NCBI GenBank assembly: GCA_964420125.1
Contig: CAYQQQ010000005.1
Span: forward strand, 1-64,000
Reading direction: 5' to 3'
From: CAYQQQ01 sp964420125
GTDB taxonomy: Bacteria; Actinomycetota; Acidimicrobiia; Acidimicrobiales; Microtrichaceae
DNA: 64,000 nucleotides
Position numbers and translations under genes: made by a program. Position 1 is the first letter of the stretch; each line of letters begins with the position of its first letter. Below, piece by piece: positions 52,523-60,436 of this stretch. The notes below the pieces were generated by a model, which made no database searches, was not told where the DNA came from, and saw only the letters and a list, made by a program, of their open reading frames with translations.

Positions 52523-53589
52523 TGGGGGACTTCGCCGCGGCCGGGGCCTGGCCGGGCGTGCTGCGGCGGCTGACCGACGGTGCGGACCTGGCCGACGGCG
52601 AGGCCCGGGGAGCGCTGGAGCGGATCCTGGCGGGTGAGGCAACCGAGGTGCAGTCCGCCGCCTTCCTCGTGGCCCTGCGGGCCAAGGGAGAGGTGGCCGA
52701 TGAGGTCGCCGGGATGGTCGAGGCCATGCTGGCCGCCGCTGCGCCCCTGGTCCTGGACGACCCGTCCACCACGCTCGACCTGGTGGGCACCGGCGGCTCG
52801 GCTGCGCTCGGGGGTCGGGCGTTCAACGTGTCCACCATGGCCTCGATCGTGGCGGCCGCGGCCGGGGCGACCGTGTGCAAGCACGGCAACCGCAAGGCCT
52901 CCTCCGCGTCCGGCAGCACCGACCTGCTGGAGGCCCTGGGCGTGGAGGTCGAGCTCGACGGGGCGGGCGTGTCGGCCTGCGTGCGCGAGGCCGGCGTGGG
53001 CTTCGCCTTCGCCCGCATCTTCCACCCGGCGATGCGCCACGTCGCCGCCGTGAGGGCGGAGCTGGGGATCCCCACGGTGTTCAACCTGCTCGGACCCCTG
53101 TCGCACCCTGCTCAGGTCGGTCGGGTGGTGCTGGGGGTGACCGACCCCACCAAGGTGGCGCTGATGGCCGACGTGCTGGCCGGCCGACCCGGGGTGCACG
53201 CCTGGGTCGTGCACGGCGACGGCCTCGACGAGCTCACCGTCACCGGCCCGACCACCGTGGTGGAGGTGCGCGACGGCCGGTGCCGGCACTTCGAGGTGAC
53301 GCCCGAGGATGCCGGTGTGGAGCGTGCCGCCCACGAGGAGATCGCCGTCGGCGACCCGTCCGACAACGCCCGCGCTGCCCAAGGGCTGCTGCAGGGCGAG
53401 CGCGGTCCGGTGCGCGACATGGTCGTGCTGAACGCAGCCGCCGGTCTGGTGGTGTGCGGCCTGGCGACCTCGCTGTCCGACGGCGTCGAACGAGCGGGAT
53501 CGGCCATCGACGACGGCCGGGCCACCCGGACCCTGGGCGAGCTGGTGGCGGTCAGCCGGGCGATCGTGCAGGCGCGGACCACCGACTGA
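52522..53589 (+). CDS. trpD: Anthranilate phosphoribosyltransferase
   Basis: A 355-residue enzyme joining anthranilate and PRPP in tryptophan synthesis. LVGTGGSAALGG near 90 binds PRPP; KHGNRKASSASGSTD near 117 and LGPLSHPA are further signatures. Its ATG overlaps the whiB stop, coupling a redox regulator to a tryptophan gene. Its 3' end overlaps the convergent nuclease gene by 38 bp. No other trp gene is in the window, so it is not part of a trp operon here. trpD next to this nuclease is also found in mycobacteria (from memory). Confidence 0.93.
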   Translation: MGDFAAAGAWPGVLRRLTDGADLADGEARGALERILAGEATEVQSAAFLVALRAKGEVADEVAGMVEAMLAAAAPLVLDDPSTTLDLVGTGGSAALGGRAFNVSTMASIVAAAAGATVCKHGNRKASSASGSTDLLEALGVEVELDGAGVSACVREAGVGFAFARIFHPAMRHVAAVRAELGIPTVFNLLGPLSHPAQVGRVVLGVTDPTKVALMADVLAGRPGVHAWVVHGDGLDELTVTGPTTVVEVRDGRCRHFEVTPEDAGVERAAHEEIAVGDPSDNARAAQGLLQGERGPVRDMVVLNAAAGLVVCGLATSLSDGVERAGSAIDDGRATRTLGELVAVSRAIVQARTTD

Positions 53590-55210
53590 GCGGAGCGAGC
53601 GGTTCGGCGAGCACGCCCTCGACGTGCTCGAGGCGTACTGCGGCCGCGTGGCGCTCGAGCCACCTGGCGGCGCAGCGCAGCTCCTCCGCCAGGCGCTTGG
53701 GCACGGGCCGATCCGGCTCCGGCAGGGACTCGGGACGCATCTCGACCAGCCGTGTCGGCGTCGGCTCGCCCCCCACCCCCCGGCACCACGCACTCCACAG
53801 CACCCCTCGGCGCAGCTCCACGCCCTCGCCGCCCGGGAGCTCCACCAGGAGCCGCTCGCAGGCGACCAGGGCGGCCATCCGTCGGCGACGGTCCAGCGCC
53901 GCCGCCAGCGCCGCCAGCCGATCGCGCACCAGCGCTGCCTCTTCGTAGCGCTCCTGGTCGGCCAGCGACTGCATGTGGCGCTCGAGCGGGTCGAAGAGGA
54001 GGTCGTGGCGGCCGTCGAGGGCGCTGCGCAGGGTGTGCAGGTGCACCTCGTACTCGGCCTCGCTCACCTGGCCGGCGCACGGACAGCACGACACCCCGAG
54101 CTGGGCCGGCGCGCAGGGCCCGCTCCGAGTCGGGCGGGCCGGCACCCTCCCGGTGCAGCGGCGCAAGGGCACCACCGATTCGATGGCCTCCACCACCAGC
54201 CGGGCCACGGCGCGCGAAGGTATCGGGCCGAGGGCGAGCGGGTCGTGGTCGTGGGGATCGGCGACGATCGACAGCCGCGGGAAGCGCTCGTCGGTGAGGC
54301 GCAGGTAGCAGGCCTTCCTCCAGCGCGTGCCCCGGCTGTTGAACGGCGGGGTGAGCTCGCCGATCAGCCTGGCTTCGAGTACCTCTGCCTCGAGGGTGGA
54401 GGAGCACACCTTGTGGTCGATGCGTGCGGTCTCGCGCAGCAACGCCCCCACCTTGCGGCGATCGTCGGAGGAGAAGTAGCTGCGGACCCGGGCCCGCAGG
54501 TCGGTGGCCTTGCCGACGTAGAGCACGTGACCGGCAGCGGTGCGGAACAGGTACACGCCCGGCCGCCGGGGCAGGCGCTCGGTGAGGCGGAGCTTCGCGA
54601 CCTGGGGGTGGCCGGCCACCGTGGGCAGCAGGAGGAGGTCCTCCAGGCCGGTGACGCCGAGGCCGCCGGCGCGCTCGATCAGCAGGTGGAGCAGATCTGC
54701 GGTGGCCAGGGCGTCGTCGAGCGCTCGGTGGTTGGGCCGGTGGGGGAGCCGCAACCGCTCGGCCAGCGTGGAGAGCCGGCAGTTGGGAACCTCGTCGCGC
54801 ACCAGGCGGCGCGCCAGGGCCACGGTGTCGACGCGTCGGTTGGTGAGGGGCTCGCGGCCGTCGCGCTGCAGGGCCGCGGCCAGGAAGCCGAGGTCGAAGC
54901 GCACGTTGTGGCCCACCACCACGGCGTCGCCCACGAAGTCCACCAGCGAACCCAGCACCTCCTCGACCCTCGGCGCCTTGGCCACCATCGCCTCGGAGAT
55001 CCCGGTGAGCAGGGTGATCACCGCCGGCACCGCCCTGCCGGGGTTGACCAGGGTGGCGAAGGTGGAAAGGACCTCGCCCCCGCGCACCTTGACCGCGCCG
55101 ATCTCGGTGATGGCGTCCTCGGCCGGCGAGCCCCCGGTGGTCTCGAGGTCGATGACCACGAAGGTGGTGTCGGAGAGGGCGAGGCCGAGGTCGTCGAAGC
55201 TGCGCTGCAC
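53552..55210 (-). CDS. DEDD exonuclease fused to GIY-YIG (UvrC/Cho-like) nuclease
   Basis: A 552-residue fusion. Residues about 15-180 are a DnaQ-type 3'-5' exonuclease: FVVIDLETTG, GHNVRFDLGFL and NHRALDDALATADL. Residues about 215-300 are a GIY-YIG domain (RPGVYLFRTAAGHVLYVGKA, LRARVRSYF, Glu in TLEAEVLEA), followed by a Cys-rich stretch (SGPCAPAQLGVSCCPCAGQV) and a UVR-like motif with a long helical tail. It should combine nick-making and exonuclease steps of excision repair. GTG 55210 lies seven bases after a -10 box; the SOS box is in the promoter spacer. Mycobacterial Rv2191 has the same layout (from memory). Confidence 0.9.
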   Translation of the reverse strand: MQRSFDDLGLALSDTTFVVIDLETTGGSPAEDAITEIGAVKVRGGEVLSTFATLVNPGRAVPAVITLLTGISEAMVAKAPRVEEVLGSLVDFVGDAVVVGHNVRFDLGFLAAALQRDGREPLTNRRVDTVALARRLVRDEVPNCRLSTLAERLRLPHRPNHRALDDALATADLLHLLIERAGGLGVTGLEDLLLLPTVAGHPQVAKLRLTERLPRRPGVYLFRTAAGHVLYVGKATDLRARVRSYFSSDDRRKVGALLRETARIDHKVCSSTLEAEVLEARLIGELTPPFNSRGTRWRKACYLRLTDERFPRLSIVADPHDHDPLALGPIPSRAVARLVVEAIESVVPLRRCTGRVPARPTRSGPCAPAQLGVSCCPCAGQVSEAEYEVHLHTLRSALDGRHDLLFDPLERHMQSLADQERYEEAALVRDRLAALAAALDRRRRMAALVACERLLVELPGGEGVELRRGVLWSAWCRGVGGEPTPTRLVEMRPESLPEPDRPVPKRLAEELRCAARWLERHAAAVRLEHVEGVLAEPLAPLSRWSAPARSPG

Positions 55211-55217
55211 GACGGCC

Positions 55218-55246
55218 ACCCTGGCGAACAGGTGTTCGCTTGTCAA
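55218..55246 (-). promoter_or_regulatory. LexA-controlled leaderless promoter of the nuclease gene
   Basis: On the minus strand TTGACA (55246 to 55241), a 17-base spacer, CAGGGT (55223 to 55218), then seven bases to GTG 55210. The spacer is occupied by GCGAAC-ACCT-GTTCGC, a perfect palindrome that keeps the CGAAC-N4-GTTCG core of the actinobacterial LexA box. This is the classic place for repression. Confidence 0.8.
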
Positions 55247-55282
55247 GGGTATCGGTCGTCGCGACGGCGGTAGGCTGTGGCG

Positions 55283-55579
55283 GTGTCCGCACGACCAGAT
55301 GCCCCCGACCACTCTCCGAACGTGCCGCGGTACCGGTGCAGCGCCTGTGGGAACCTCACCCGCTTCGACGTCACCACCACACGGCGGACGCGGGCGTTCC
55401 ACCACTACAGCGTCGGGGGCGACCTCGAGGTCGAGGACCTCGAGGTCCTCGCCGAGGTGGTCGAGTCGGTGGAGTGCCGCTGGTGCGGTAGCGGGGCGAA
55501 CGTCGTCGTCCTGGCGGAGCCGCCCGGTCCGGGAGATCTCGTCGCGGCCGAGCGCCTCGAGGACCCCGGGGAGGGGTGA
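55283..55579 (+). CDS. Small zinc-ribbon protein, unknown
   Basis: A 98-residue protein with CSAC near residue 20 and CRWC near 67, a probable zinc ribbon; the middle is basic (TTTRRTRAFHHY) then acidic (DLEVEDLEVLAEVVESVE). GTG 55283 follows TAGGCT by six bases and is therefore leaderless; GTG 55277 is an alternative. It is divergent from the SOS-controlled nuclease with only 72 bp between starts, so LexA binding could affect both (inference). I do not recognise a family. Confidence 0.75.
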   Translation: MSARPDAPDHSPNVPRYRCSACGNLTRFDVTTTRRTRAFHHYSVGGDLEVEDLEVLAEVVESVECRWCGSGANVVVLAEPPGPGDLVAAERLEDPGEG

Positions 55580-55603
55580 GCGGTCGACGCGCAGCTGATC
55601 CCC

Positions 55604-56809
55604 GTGCTCGACGCCCTGGAGATGGCCGTCACGGTGGCACGGCGCGACGTCGCGGCCCCGGGCGGGGCGGTGCCGCCCCGGCCGCTGCAGCCCGTGCTGC
55701 GCTTCGCCCGCCTGCCGGAGAAGGCGCTCGAGGTCGTGCACCGCACGCTGGAGCTCGACGAGGCGTTCCGCCGCCACGTCGCCGCGGAGGTCGACCTGGA
55801 CGCGCTCTCCCGCGGTGGACGCCTCTTCATCGAGCGGCCTGACGGCTGGCAGGACGAGCTGGAGCTGCTGGTGGAGCTCGAGCGCGACCGCCAGCAGGGC
55901 TCCCGCATCGAGGAGCTCCGACGCAGGGTCGCTGCCCTCGAGGGCGAGGTCTCGAACCAGCGTCGACGGGCCGAGGGCGCCGAGCGCTCGCTGCACACGG
56001 CCCAGGAGCGGGTGCTCGCCGCCGAAGCGGAGCTGGCGGCGGCCCGCAACGGGTCCGAGACCCTGCGTCGCGAGCTCGAGGTCGCCCGGGACGAACGTGC
56101 CCGCGCCGTGCGCCAGCTGAAGGACGCCGAGGTCCTGGCCGAGCGCCGGCTGGCGGCGTTGAGGGAGGCGGAGCTCGCGGCGGCGCCCGAGCCCGGCCCG
56201 CCGGCGACGTCCGAGGTGGAGGCGCTGCGCGGGGCGCGCGTCGAGCTCCTCGCGGCGGCGGATCAGGCCCGTGACCTCGCCGCCCGGCTCCAGGCGGCTG
56301 CCCGGGCGACGGGCCCGGACCGCGTCGAGCCTCCACCCGAGGCGCCCCGTCGCCACCGACGTGTCCCCTTGCGCATCGGTCAGGGCCTGGTGGCGGACTC
56401 GGCCGACGGGTTGGCCCAGCTGCTGGGGACCCCCGACATGGTGGTGCTGGTCGACGGCTACAACGTGTCGATGTCGGGGTGGCCCGACCAGCCGATCTCC
56501 CTCCAGCGGGATCGCCTGGTCGACCTGCTCGGGGGTGTGGTGGCGACCCGGCCGGCCGAGGTCCACGTCGTGTTCGACGGATCGGGTGCCGGCGAGCGCC
56601 CCGCGGTCTCCCAGCCCCTCCCGGTGCGCGTCTACTTCACCGAGGCGGGGGTGGAGGCCGACGACAGACTCCTGGAGTTCGCCCGCAGGTTCCCCGAGTC
56701 GCGGCCGGTCACGGTGGTGTCCTCCGACCGGCGGGTGCGTGCCGGTGCCCGGGAGGCGGGTGCGAACGTGGTGTCGGCCTCGGCACTCCTGGAGCTGGGA
56801 CGGCGCTGA
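55604..56809 (+). CDS. NYN-domain (YacP-like) RNA-processing protein with coiled coil
   Basis: A 401-residue protein. A helical N-terminus (LQPVLRFARLPEKALEVVHR) is followed by a long coiled coil (about residues 85-240, rich in RVAALEGEV- and ELEVARDERA-type heptads) and a C-terminal NYN/PIN-like domain (about 265-401) with acidic residues in VLVDGYNVS, HVVFDGSG, GVEADDRLLEF and VVSSDRRVR. YacP/Rae1 relatives are ribosome-linked endoribonucleases. The start is uncertain: GTG 55604 lacks a ribosome site and begins 24 bases after the upstream stop, so reinitiation is possible. Confidence 0.82.
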   Translation: MLDALEMAVTVARRDVAAPGGAVPPRPLQPVLRFARLPEKALEVVHRTLELDEAFRRHVAAEVDLDALSRGGRLFIERPDGWQDELELLVELERDRQQGSRIEELRRRVAALEGEVSNQRRRAEGAERSLHTAQERVLAAEAELAAARNGSETLRRELEVARDERARAVRQLKDAEVLAERRLAALREAELAAAPEPGPPATSEVEALRGARVELLAAADQARDLAARLQAAARATGPDRVEPPPEAPRRHRRVPLRIGQGLVADSADGLAQLLGTPDMVVLVDGYNVSMSGWPDQPISLQRDRLVDLLGGVVATRPAEVHVVFDGSGAGERPAVSQPLPVRVYFTEAGVEADDRLLEFARRFPESRPVTVVSSDRRVRAGAREAGANVVSASALLELGRR

Positions 56810-56855
56810 GCCGCCACCGCTCGGCGGTGTCGCACCCGGGTGCGAGGGTGTCCAC

Positions 56856-57071
56856 ATGGACCTCTCGCCCGACGATCCCACCCTGCGCTTCGGCTGCGAC
56901 GACTGCTGCCGACGGGGCACCAGCCACTGCGAGGACTGCCTGGTCACCCACCTGTGCTCGGAGCACGACGGCTCGGTGGTGGTCTCCCTGGACGAGCTCC
57001 GACTCGTGCGTCGTCTCCAGGGCATCGGCCTGGCGCCGCCCCTGCGGCATCGTCGCCGCATCGTGGGATGA
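56856..57071 (+). CDS. Small cysteine-rich protein, unknown
   Basis: A 71-residue protein with a dense metal-binding patch (CDDCC, CEDC, LVTHLCSEHDG) that could hold two zinc ions or an Fe-S cluster, and a basic tail (RHRRRIVG). ATG 56856 has GAGGG about eight bases upstream. It lies between the NYN gene and queG on the same strand. No family recognised; it is short but its Cys density and ribosome site support it being real. Confidence 0.6.
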   Translation: MDLSPDDPTLRFGCDDCCRRGTSHCEDCLVTHLCSEHDGSVVVSLDELRLVRRLQGIGLAPPLRHRRRIVG

Positions 57072-57108
57072 GCAGCGCGATCGGGGCGGTCGCGGCCACC
57101 ATGGGCGG

Positions 57109-58197
57109 GTGCCGTCCCCGCTTCCCCCCGAGTTGGCGCAACGATGCCTCGAGGCCCTGCGAGCGGCTGGGGCGGTCGCTGCCGGCGTGGCCGACACCGC
57201 CCCCCTGGAGGAAGCGCAGGCCGTCATCGAGTCCCGCCGCAGCGCCGGTCTGCACGGGGGCATGGCCTTCACCTACCGCAACCCGGCCCGCTCCTGCGAC
57301 CCGCGCAGCGCCTTGCCGTCGGCGCGTTCGATGGTGGTGGCCGCCGTGCCGTATCGCGCGGAGCGGACGCCTCCGCCCCGGGCCCCGGTGGCGGAGGTCG
57401 CCCGTGTCGCGACAGGGCCCACCTACGAGCATCTCCGCCAGGTGCTCGGTGCGGCCGCCGTGGTGCTGCGTGACGCGGGTCGGCGGGCGGTGGTGGTGGC
57501 CGACGACAACGCCCTGGTCGACCGGGCCGCGGCCCACCGGGCGGGCCTCGGGTGGTTCGGCCACAACACCAACCTGCTGGTCCCCGGGGTGGGGAGCTGG
57601 GTGGTGCTCGGATCCGTCCTCACCGACGCCGACCTCGCACCGACGCCGTCGGCGCCGACGGCCGAGCGCTGCGGCACGTGCCGGCGTTGCCTCGACGCCT
57701 GCCCGACCGGTGCGCTCCCCGAGCCCGGCGTGCTCGACGCCAACCGGTGCCTGTCGTGGCTGCTCCAGCGACAGGGCTCGTTCCCCGAGGAGCACCGCGA
57801 GGCGGTGGGGCGACGCATCTACGGCTGCGACGACTGCCAGAGCGCCTGTCCGGTCAACCGGCGGGCCCCGGTGCTCGACGCCGAGGGCGGCGGTCCGGGA
57901 GCGTGGGTGGAGCTCGAGTGGCTGCTGTCGGCCACCGACGACGAGCTGCTGGAGGCCCTGGGCGCGTGGTACATCCCGCGACGGGATGCCCGCTATCTCC
58001 GTCGCAACGCACTGGTGGTGCTGGGCAACCTGGCGCAACCGCCGCCCGATCGGCTGGTCGATCTCCTGGCCCGGTGGCTCGGCGGTGACGACCCGATGCT
58101 GGTCGAGCACGCCGGCTGGGCGGCGCGGCGGCTCGGCCTCGACCCCCTGGGCGCCGAGGCGTCGGTGGCGGAGGCCGCCGACCCCGGCGACAATTGA
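57109..58197 (+). CDS. queG: Epoxyqueuosine reductase
   Basis: A 362-residue cobalamin- and Fe-S-dependent enzyme making queuosine in tRNA from epoxyqueuosine. HRAGLGWFGHNTNLL is the cobalamin-binding signature; CGTCRRCLDACPTGAL and CDDCQSACPVN bind two [4Fe-4S] clusters; SMVVAAVPY is in the N-terminal part. A C-terminal HEAT-like helical tail is present. GTG 57109 is the first in-frame start giving a normal N-terminus. No other queuosine genes are near. Its stop overlaps the next start (TTGA). Confidence 0.92.
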   Translation: MPSPLPPELAQRCLEALRAAGAVAAGVADTAPLEEAQAVIESRRSAGLHGGMAFTYRNPARSCDPRSALPSARSMVVAAVPYRAERTPPPRAPVAEVARVATGPTYEHLRQVLGAAAVVLRDAGRRAVVVADDNALVDRAAAHRAGLGWFGHNTNLLVPGVGSWVVLGSVLTDADLAPTPSAPTAERCGTCRRCLDACPTGALPEPGVLDANRCLSWLLQRQGSFPEEHREAVGRRIYGCDDCQSACPVNRRAPVLDAEGGGPGAWVELEWLLSATDDELLEALGAWYIPRRDARYLRRNALVVLGNLAQPPPDRLVDLLARWLGGDDPMLVEHAGWAARRLGLDPLGAEASVAEAADPGDN

Positions 58198-58790
58198 GCG
58201 CCGTGGCCCGCCCCGATCCCCCCGCCGCCTCCGGGCGCTCGCCCCGCCCGCGTCCCCAGAGCGCGGCGGAGGCCCGCGCCGAGGTGGAGGCGCGCCGCGC
58301 CGAGCGGGCGGCGCGGCGCCGGGCGGAGCTGGACGACGCGTTCGACGCAGGGGTGCCCGGCCGGGGGATCGTGGTGCTCTCCTGGATCGCCACCGCCGCG
58401 CTGTGCCTGCTCACCGCCGCCGCCGTCGTCGCACCGGACGAGGTGATCGCGGTGTTCTTCGCCTTCGCCATGGGCTCCTTCCTGGTCGGCTCCGCGCTGC
58501 TCGCCGTGGACGTGGTGATGGCCGCCGCCCGCAGTCGGCAGGACGCGATGGGCATCGGCGGGCTGTTCTTCCTGGCGGGATCCGCCCCGCGCGCCGTGCA
58601 GGTGCAGCTCAACCTGTCGTTGGGCCTGGCGGTGGTGGTCGCGGTCCTCGGCGCAGCGCTGCGCCCCTTCACGCCGCTGGCGTTCGGGGTGCTGGCACCG
58701 GTGCTCCAGCTCGCCTGCAGCGGGCTGTGGGGGGTGCGCCACGGGCACTTCGCTCCACGCGGCCCCCTGGACGAGGCGGCCGCACCGTGA
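58194..58790 (+). CDS. Membrane protein with basic N-terminal tail, unknown
   Basis: A 198-residue protein. The first 55 residues are Arg/Ala/Glu-rich helix (AEARAEVEARRAERAARRRAEL), followed by about four transmembrane segments (IVVLSWIATAALCLLTAAAV, AVFFAFAMGSFLVGSALLAV, LSLGLAVVVAVLGAAL, LAFGVLAPVLQLACSGLWGV). The start is TTG 58194 (overlapping the queG stop) or GTG 58203. The stop overlaps the ArsA start (GTGA). No family recognised. Confidence 0.75.
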   Translation: MSAVARPDPPAASGRSPRPRPQSAAEARAEVEARRAERAARRRAELDDAFDAGVPGRGIVVLSWIATAALCLLTAAAVVAPDEVIAVFFAFAMGSFLVGSALLAVDVVMAAARSRQDAMGIGGLFFLAGSAPRAVQVQLNLSLGLAVVVAVLGAALRPFTPLAFGVLAPVLQLACSGLWGVRHGHFAPRGPLDEAAAP

Positions 58791-59989
58791 CCGCCGGGGC
58801 GCGGGTGCTGCTGTTCACCGGCAAGGGGGGCGTGGGCAAGACCACCACAGCCGCGGCGACCGCGTTGACGTTGGCCGAGCGCGGCGCGCGTGTGGTGCTC
58901 ACCTCCGCGGATCCCGCTCACTCCCTCTCCGACGCCCTGGAGGTCCCGCTCGGCTCGGCCCCCGAGCAGGTGGCGCCCGGGTGCTGGGCCCAGCAGCTCG
59001 ACGCGCTGGAGCGCATGGAGTCGTCGTGGGGCGAGATCCGCTCGTGGCTGGTGGAGGTGATGGACTGGGCCGGGCTGTCGGCCATGGAAGCCGAGGAGCT
59101 GGCGGTGCTGCCCGGGTTCGAGGAGCTGGTGGCGCTGCTCGAGATCGATCGACTGGCCGGTTGCGGCCGCTACGACGTGGTGATCGTGGACTGCGCACCC
59201 ACGGCCGAGTCGATCCGACTGCTGTCCCTGCCCGACCTCCTCGGGTGGTACATGGAGCGGCTGTTCCCCGCCTCCCGGCGGATGACGCGCCTGGTGCGTC
59301 CGGTGCTGGCCCGGATGACCGACCTTCCCGTGGCCTCTGCGGAGGTGTTCGACGCCGGCGAGCGCTTCCACCGCCAGATCGAGTCGGTGCGCCGCCTGCT
59401 CACCGACGCCGCACGCACCTCGGTTCGCCTCGTGCTCACCCCGGAGCGGATGTCGGTGGCCGAGGCCCGGCGCACCCACACCTACCTGTCGCTGTTCGGC
59501 TACCACGTCGATGCGGTGGTGGTGAACCGGGTGCTGCCCGCGGAGGGTCGTGGTGCCTTCCTCACGGCGATGCGCGCCGCCCAGCGGGTGCAGCTCGACG
59601 TGCTGGACGACGCGTTCGCGCCCCTGCCCGTGCTCCCCGCCGCCCATGCCCCGGGCGAGGTGCTGGGCGTCGAGGCGATGCGCGAGCACGGGCGGCGCCT
59701 CTGGGCCCTCCTGGACCCCTGCGACGACCTCTGCCCCGGGCGCGGGCTCGAGCTGGAGCACCGTGACGGGATGGCGGTGCTGTCCTTCGAGCTGCCCGGA
59801 GCCTCGGCCGCCGAGGTGGAGGTGGGCCAGAGCGACACCGACCTGGCGGTGGCCGTCGGGCCCTACCGGCGGAACCTGGCGCTGCCCGACTCGCTGCGTC
59901 GACGTCCCGTGCGTCGCGCCCGCGTCCGTGACGGTCGCCTCGAGGTGATCTTCGATCGTGCCATCGCCGCCGGGTGCCCCGACACTTGA
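58787..59989 (+). CDS. ArsA/Get3-family ATPase with HSP20-like tail
   Basis: A 400-residue single-domain ArsA ATPase. P-loop FTGKGGVGKTTTAA near residue 10; SADPAHSLSDAL, VDCAPTAESIRLLSLPD (switch II) and VVNRVLPAEGRG follow. The C-terminal 70 residues (HRDGMAVLSFELPGASAAEV, DTDLAVAVG, RRARVRDGRLEVIF) are the ArsA_HSP20-like domain. The arsenite-binding Cys triad of ArsA is not seen and there is no arsenic gene nearby, so a chaperone/targeting-type role is more likely than arsenite export. Confidence 0.88.
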   Translation: MTAGARVLLFTGKGGVGKTTTAAATALTLAERGARVVLTSADPAHSLSDALEVPLGSAPEQVAPGCWAQQLDALERMESSWGEIRSWLVEVMDWAGLSAMEAEELAVLPGFEELVALLEIDRLAGCGRYDVVIVDCAPTAESIRLLSLPDLLGWYMERLFPASRRMTRLVRPVLARMTDLPVASAEVFDAGERFHRQIESVRRLLTDAARTSVRLVLTPERMSVAEARRTHTYLSLFGYHVDAVVVNRVLPAEGRGAFLTAMRAAQRVQLDVLDDAFAPLPVLPAAHAPGEVLGVEAMREHGRRLWALLDPCDDLCPGRGLELEHRDGMAVLSFELPGASAAEVEVGQSDTDLAVAVGPYRRNLALPDSLRRRPVRRARVRDGRLEVIFDRAIAAGCPDT

Positions 59990-60086
59990 CCGCGGGGAGT
60001 GCCGTGCGCCCACCCAGAGTGGTGTCAGCTCGGAATTATCGACCACGGAGCGTGCGCAGATGGGGCCTGTCGGTCAAACTGGGGCG

Positions 60087-60365
60087 ATGGACGAGGCCCG
60101 GACGGCCGACGCGGTGGAGCACCTCCAGGCGGCGGCGCGAGAGCTGATCGCGGCCGCACGGGTGTTCCTCGAGGCCGCCGAGGAGGTGGTGGAGGACCCG
60201 TCCCGCTTCCGTGACGCAGCCGACGCCGCCGGCGGGCTGTTGGGCGACGTGGTGGCCGACCTCCGCCGTGCCGCCCCCGGAGGTCGCGTGGATGGTGCGG
60301 GGGAGTCCGGTGGGACCGCCGAGCGGGGCGACGCTCGGCGGGTGAGACGTATCGATGTGGAATGA
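60087..60365 (+). CDS. Small acidic helical protein, unknown
   Basis: A 92-residue protein. The N-terminal 65 residues form a strongly amphipathic helix pair (VEHLQAAARELIAAARVFLE, FRDAADAAGGLLGDVVADLR); the tail is Gly/Arg-rich. ATG 60087 follows CAAACT by six bases and has no ribosome site, so it is probably leaderless. Similar small proteins often stand beside ArsA ATPases in actinobacteria, but I do not know a name for them. Confidence 0.65.
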   Translation: MDEARTADAVEHLQAAARELIAAARVFLEAAEEVVEDPSRFRDAADAAGGLLGDVVADLRRAAPGGRVDGAGESGGTAERGDARRVRRIDVE

Positions 60366-60436
60366 TGTGACACGAGGCGCTCGCAGCGCTGTGGGACGAG
60401 GCTGGGGATCGACGTGGAGCGACTGGGGACGACGCG

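Noticed and set aside
53552..57061. A 1169-residue frame that would extend the nuclease by about 600 residues
   Set aside because: The extension is antisense to the NYN gene; the SOS promoter and leaderless GTG place the start at 55210.
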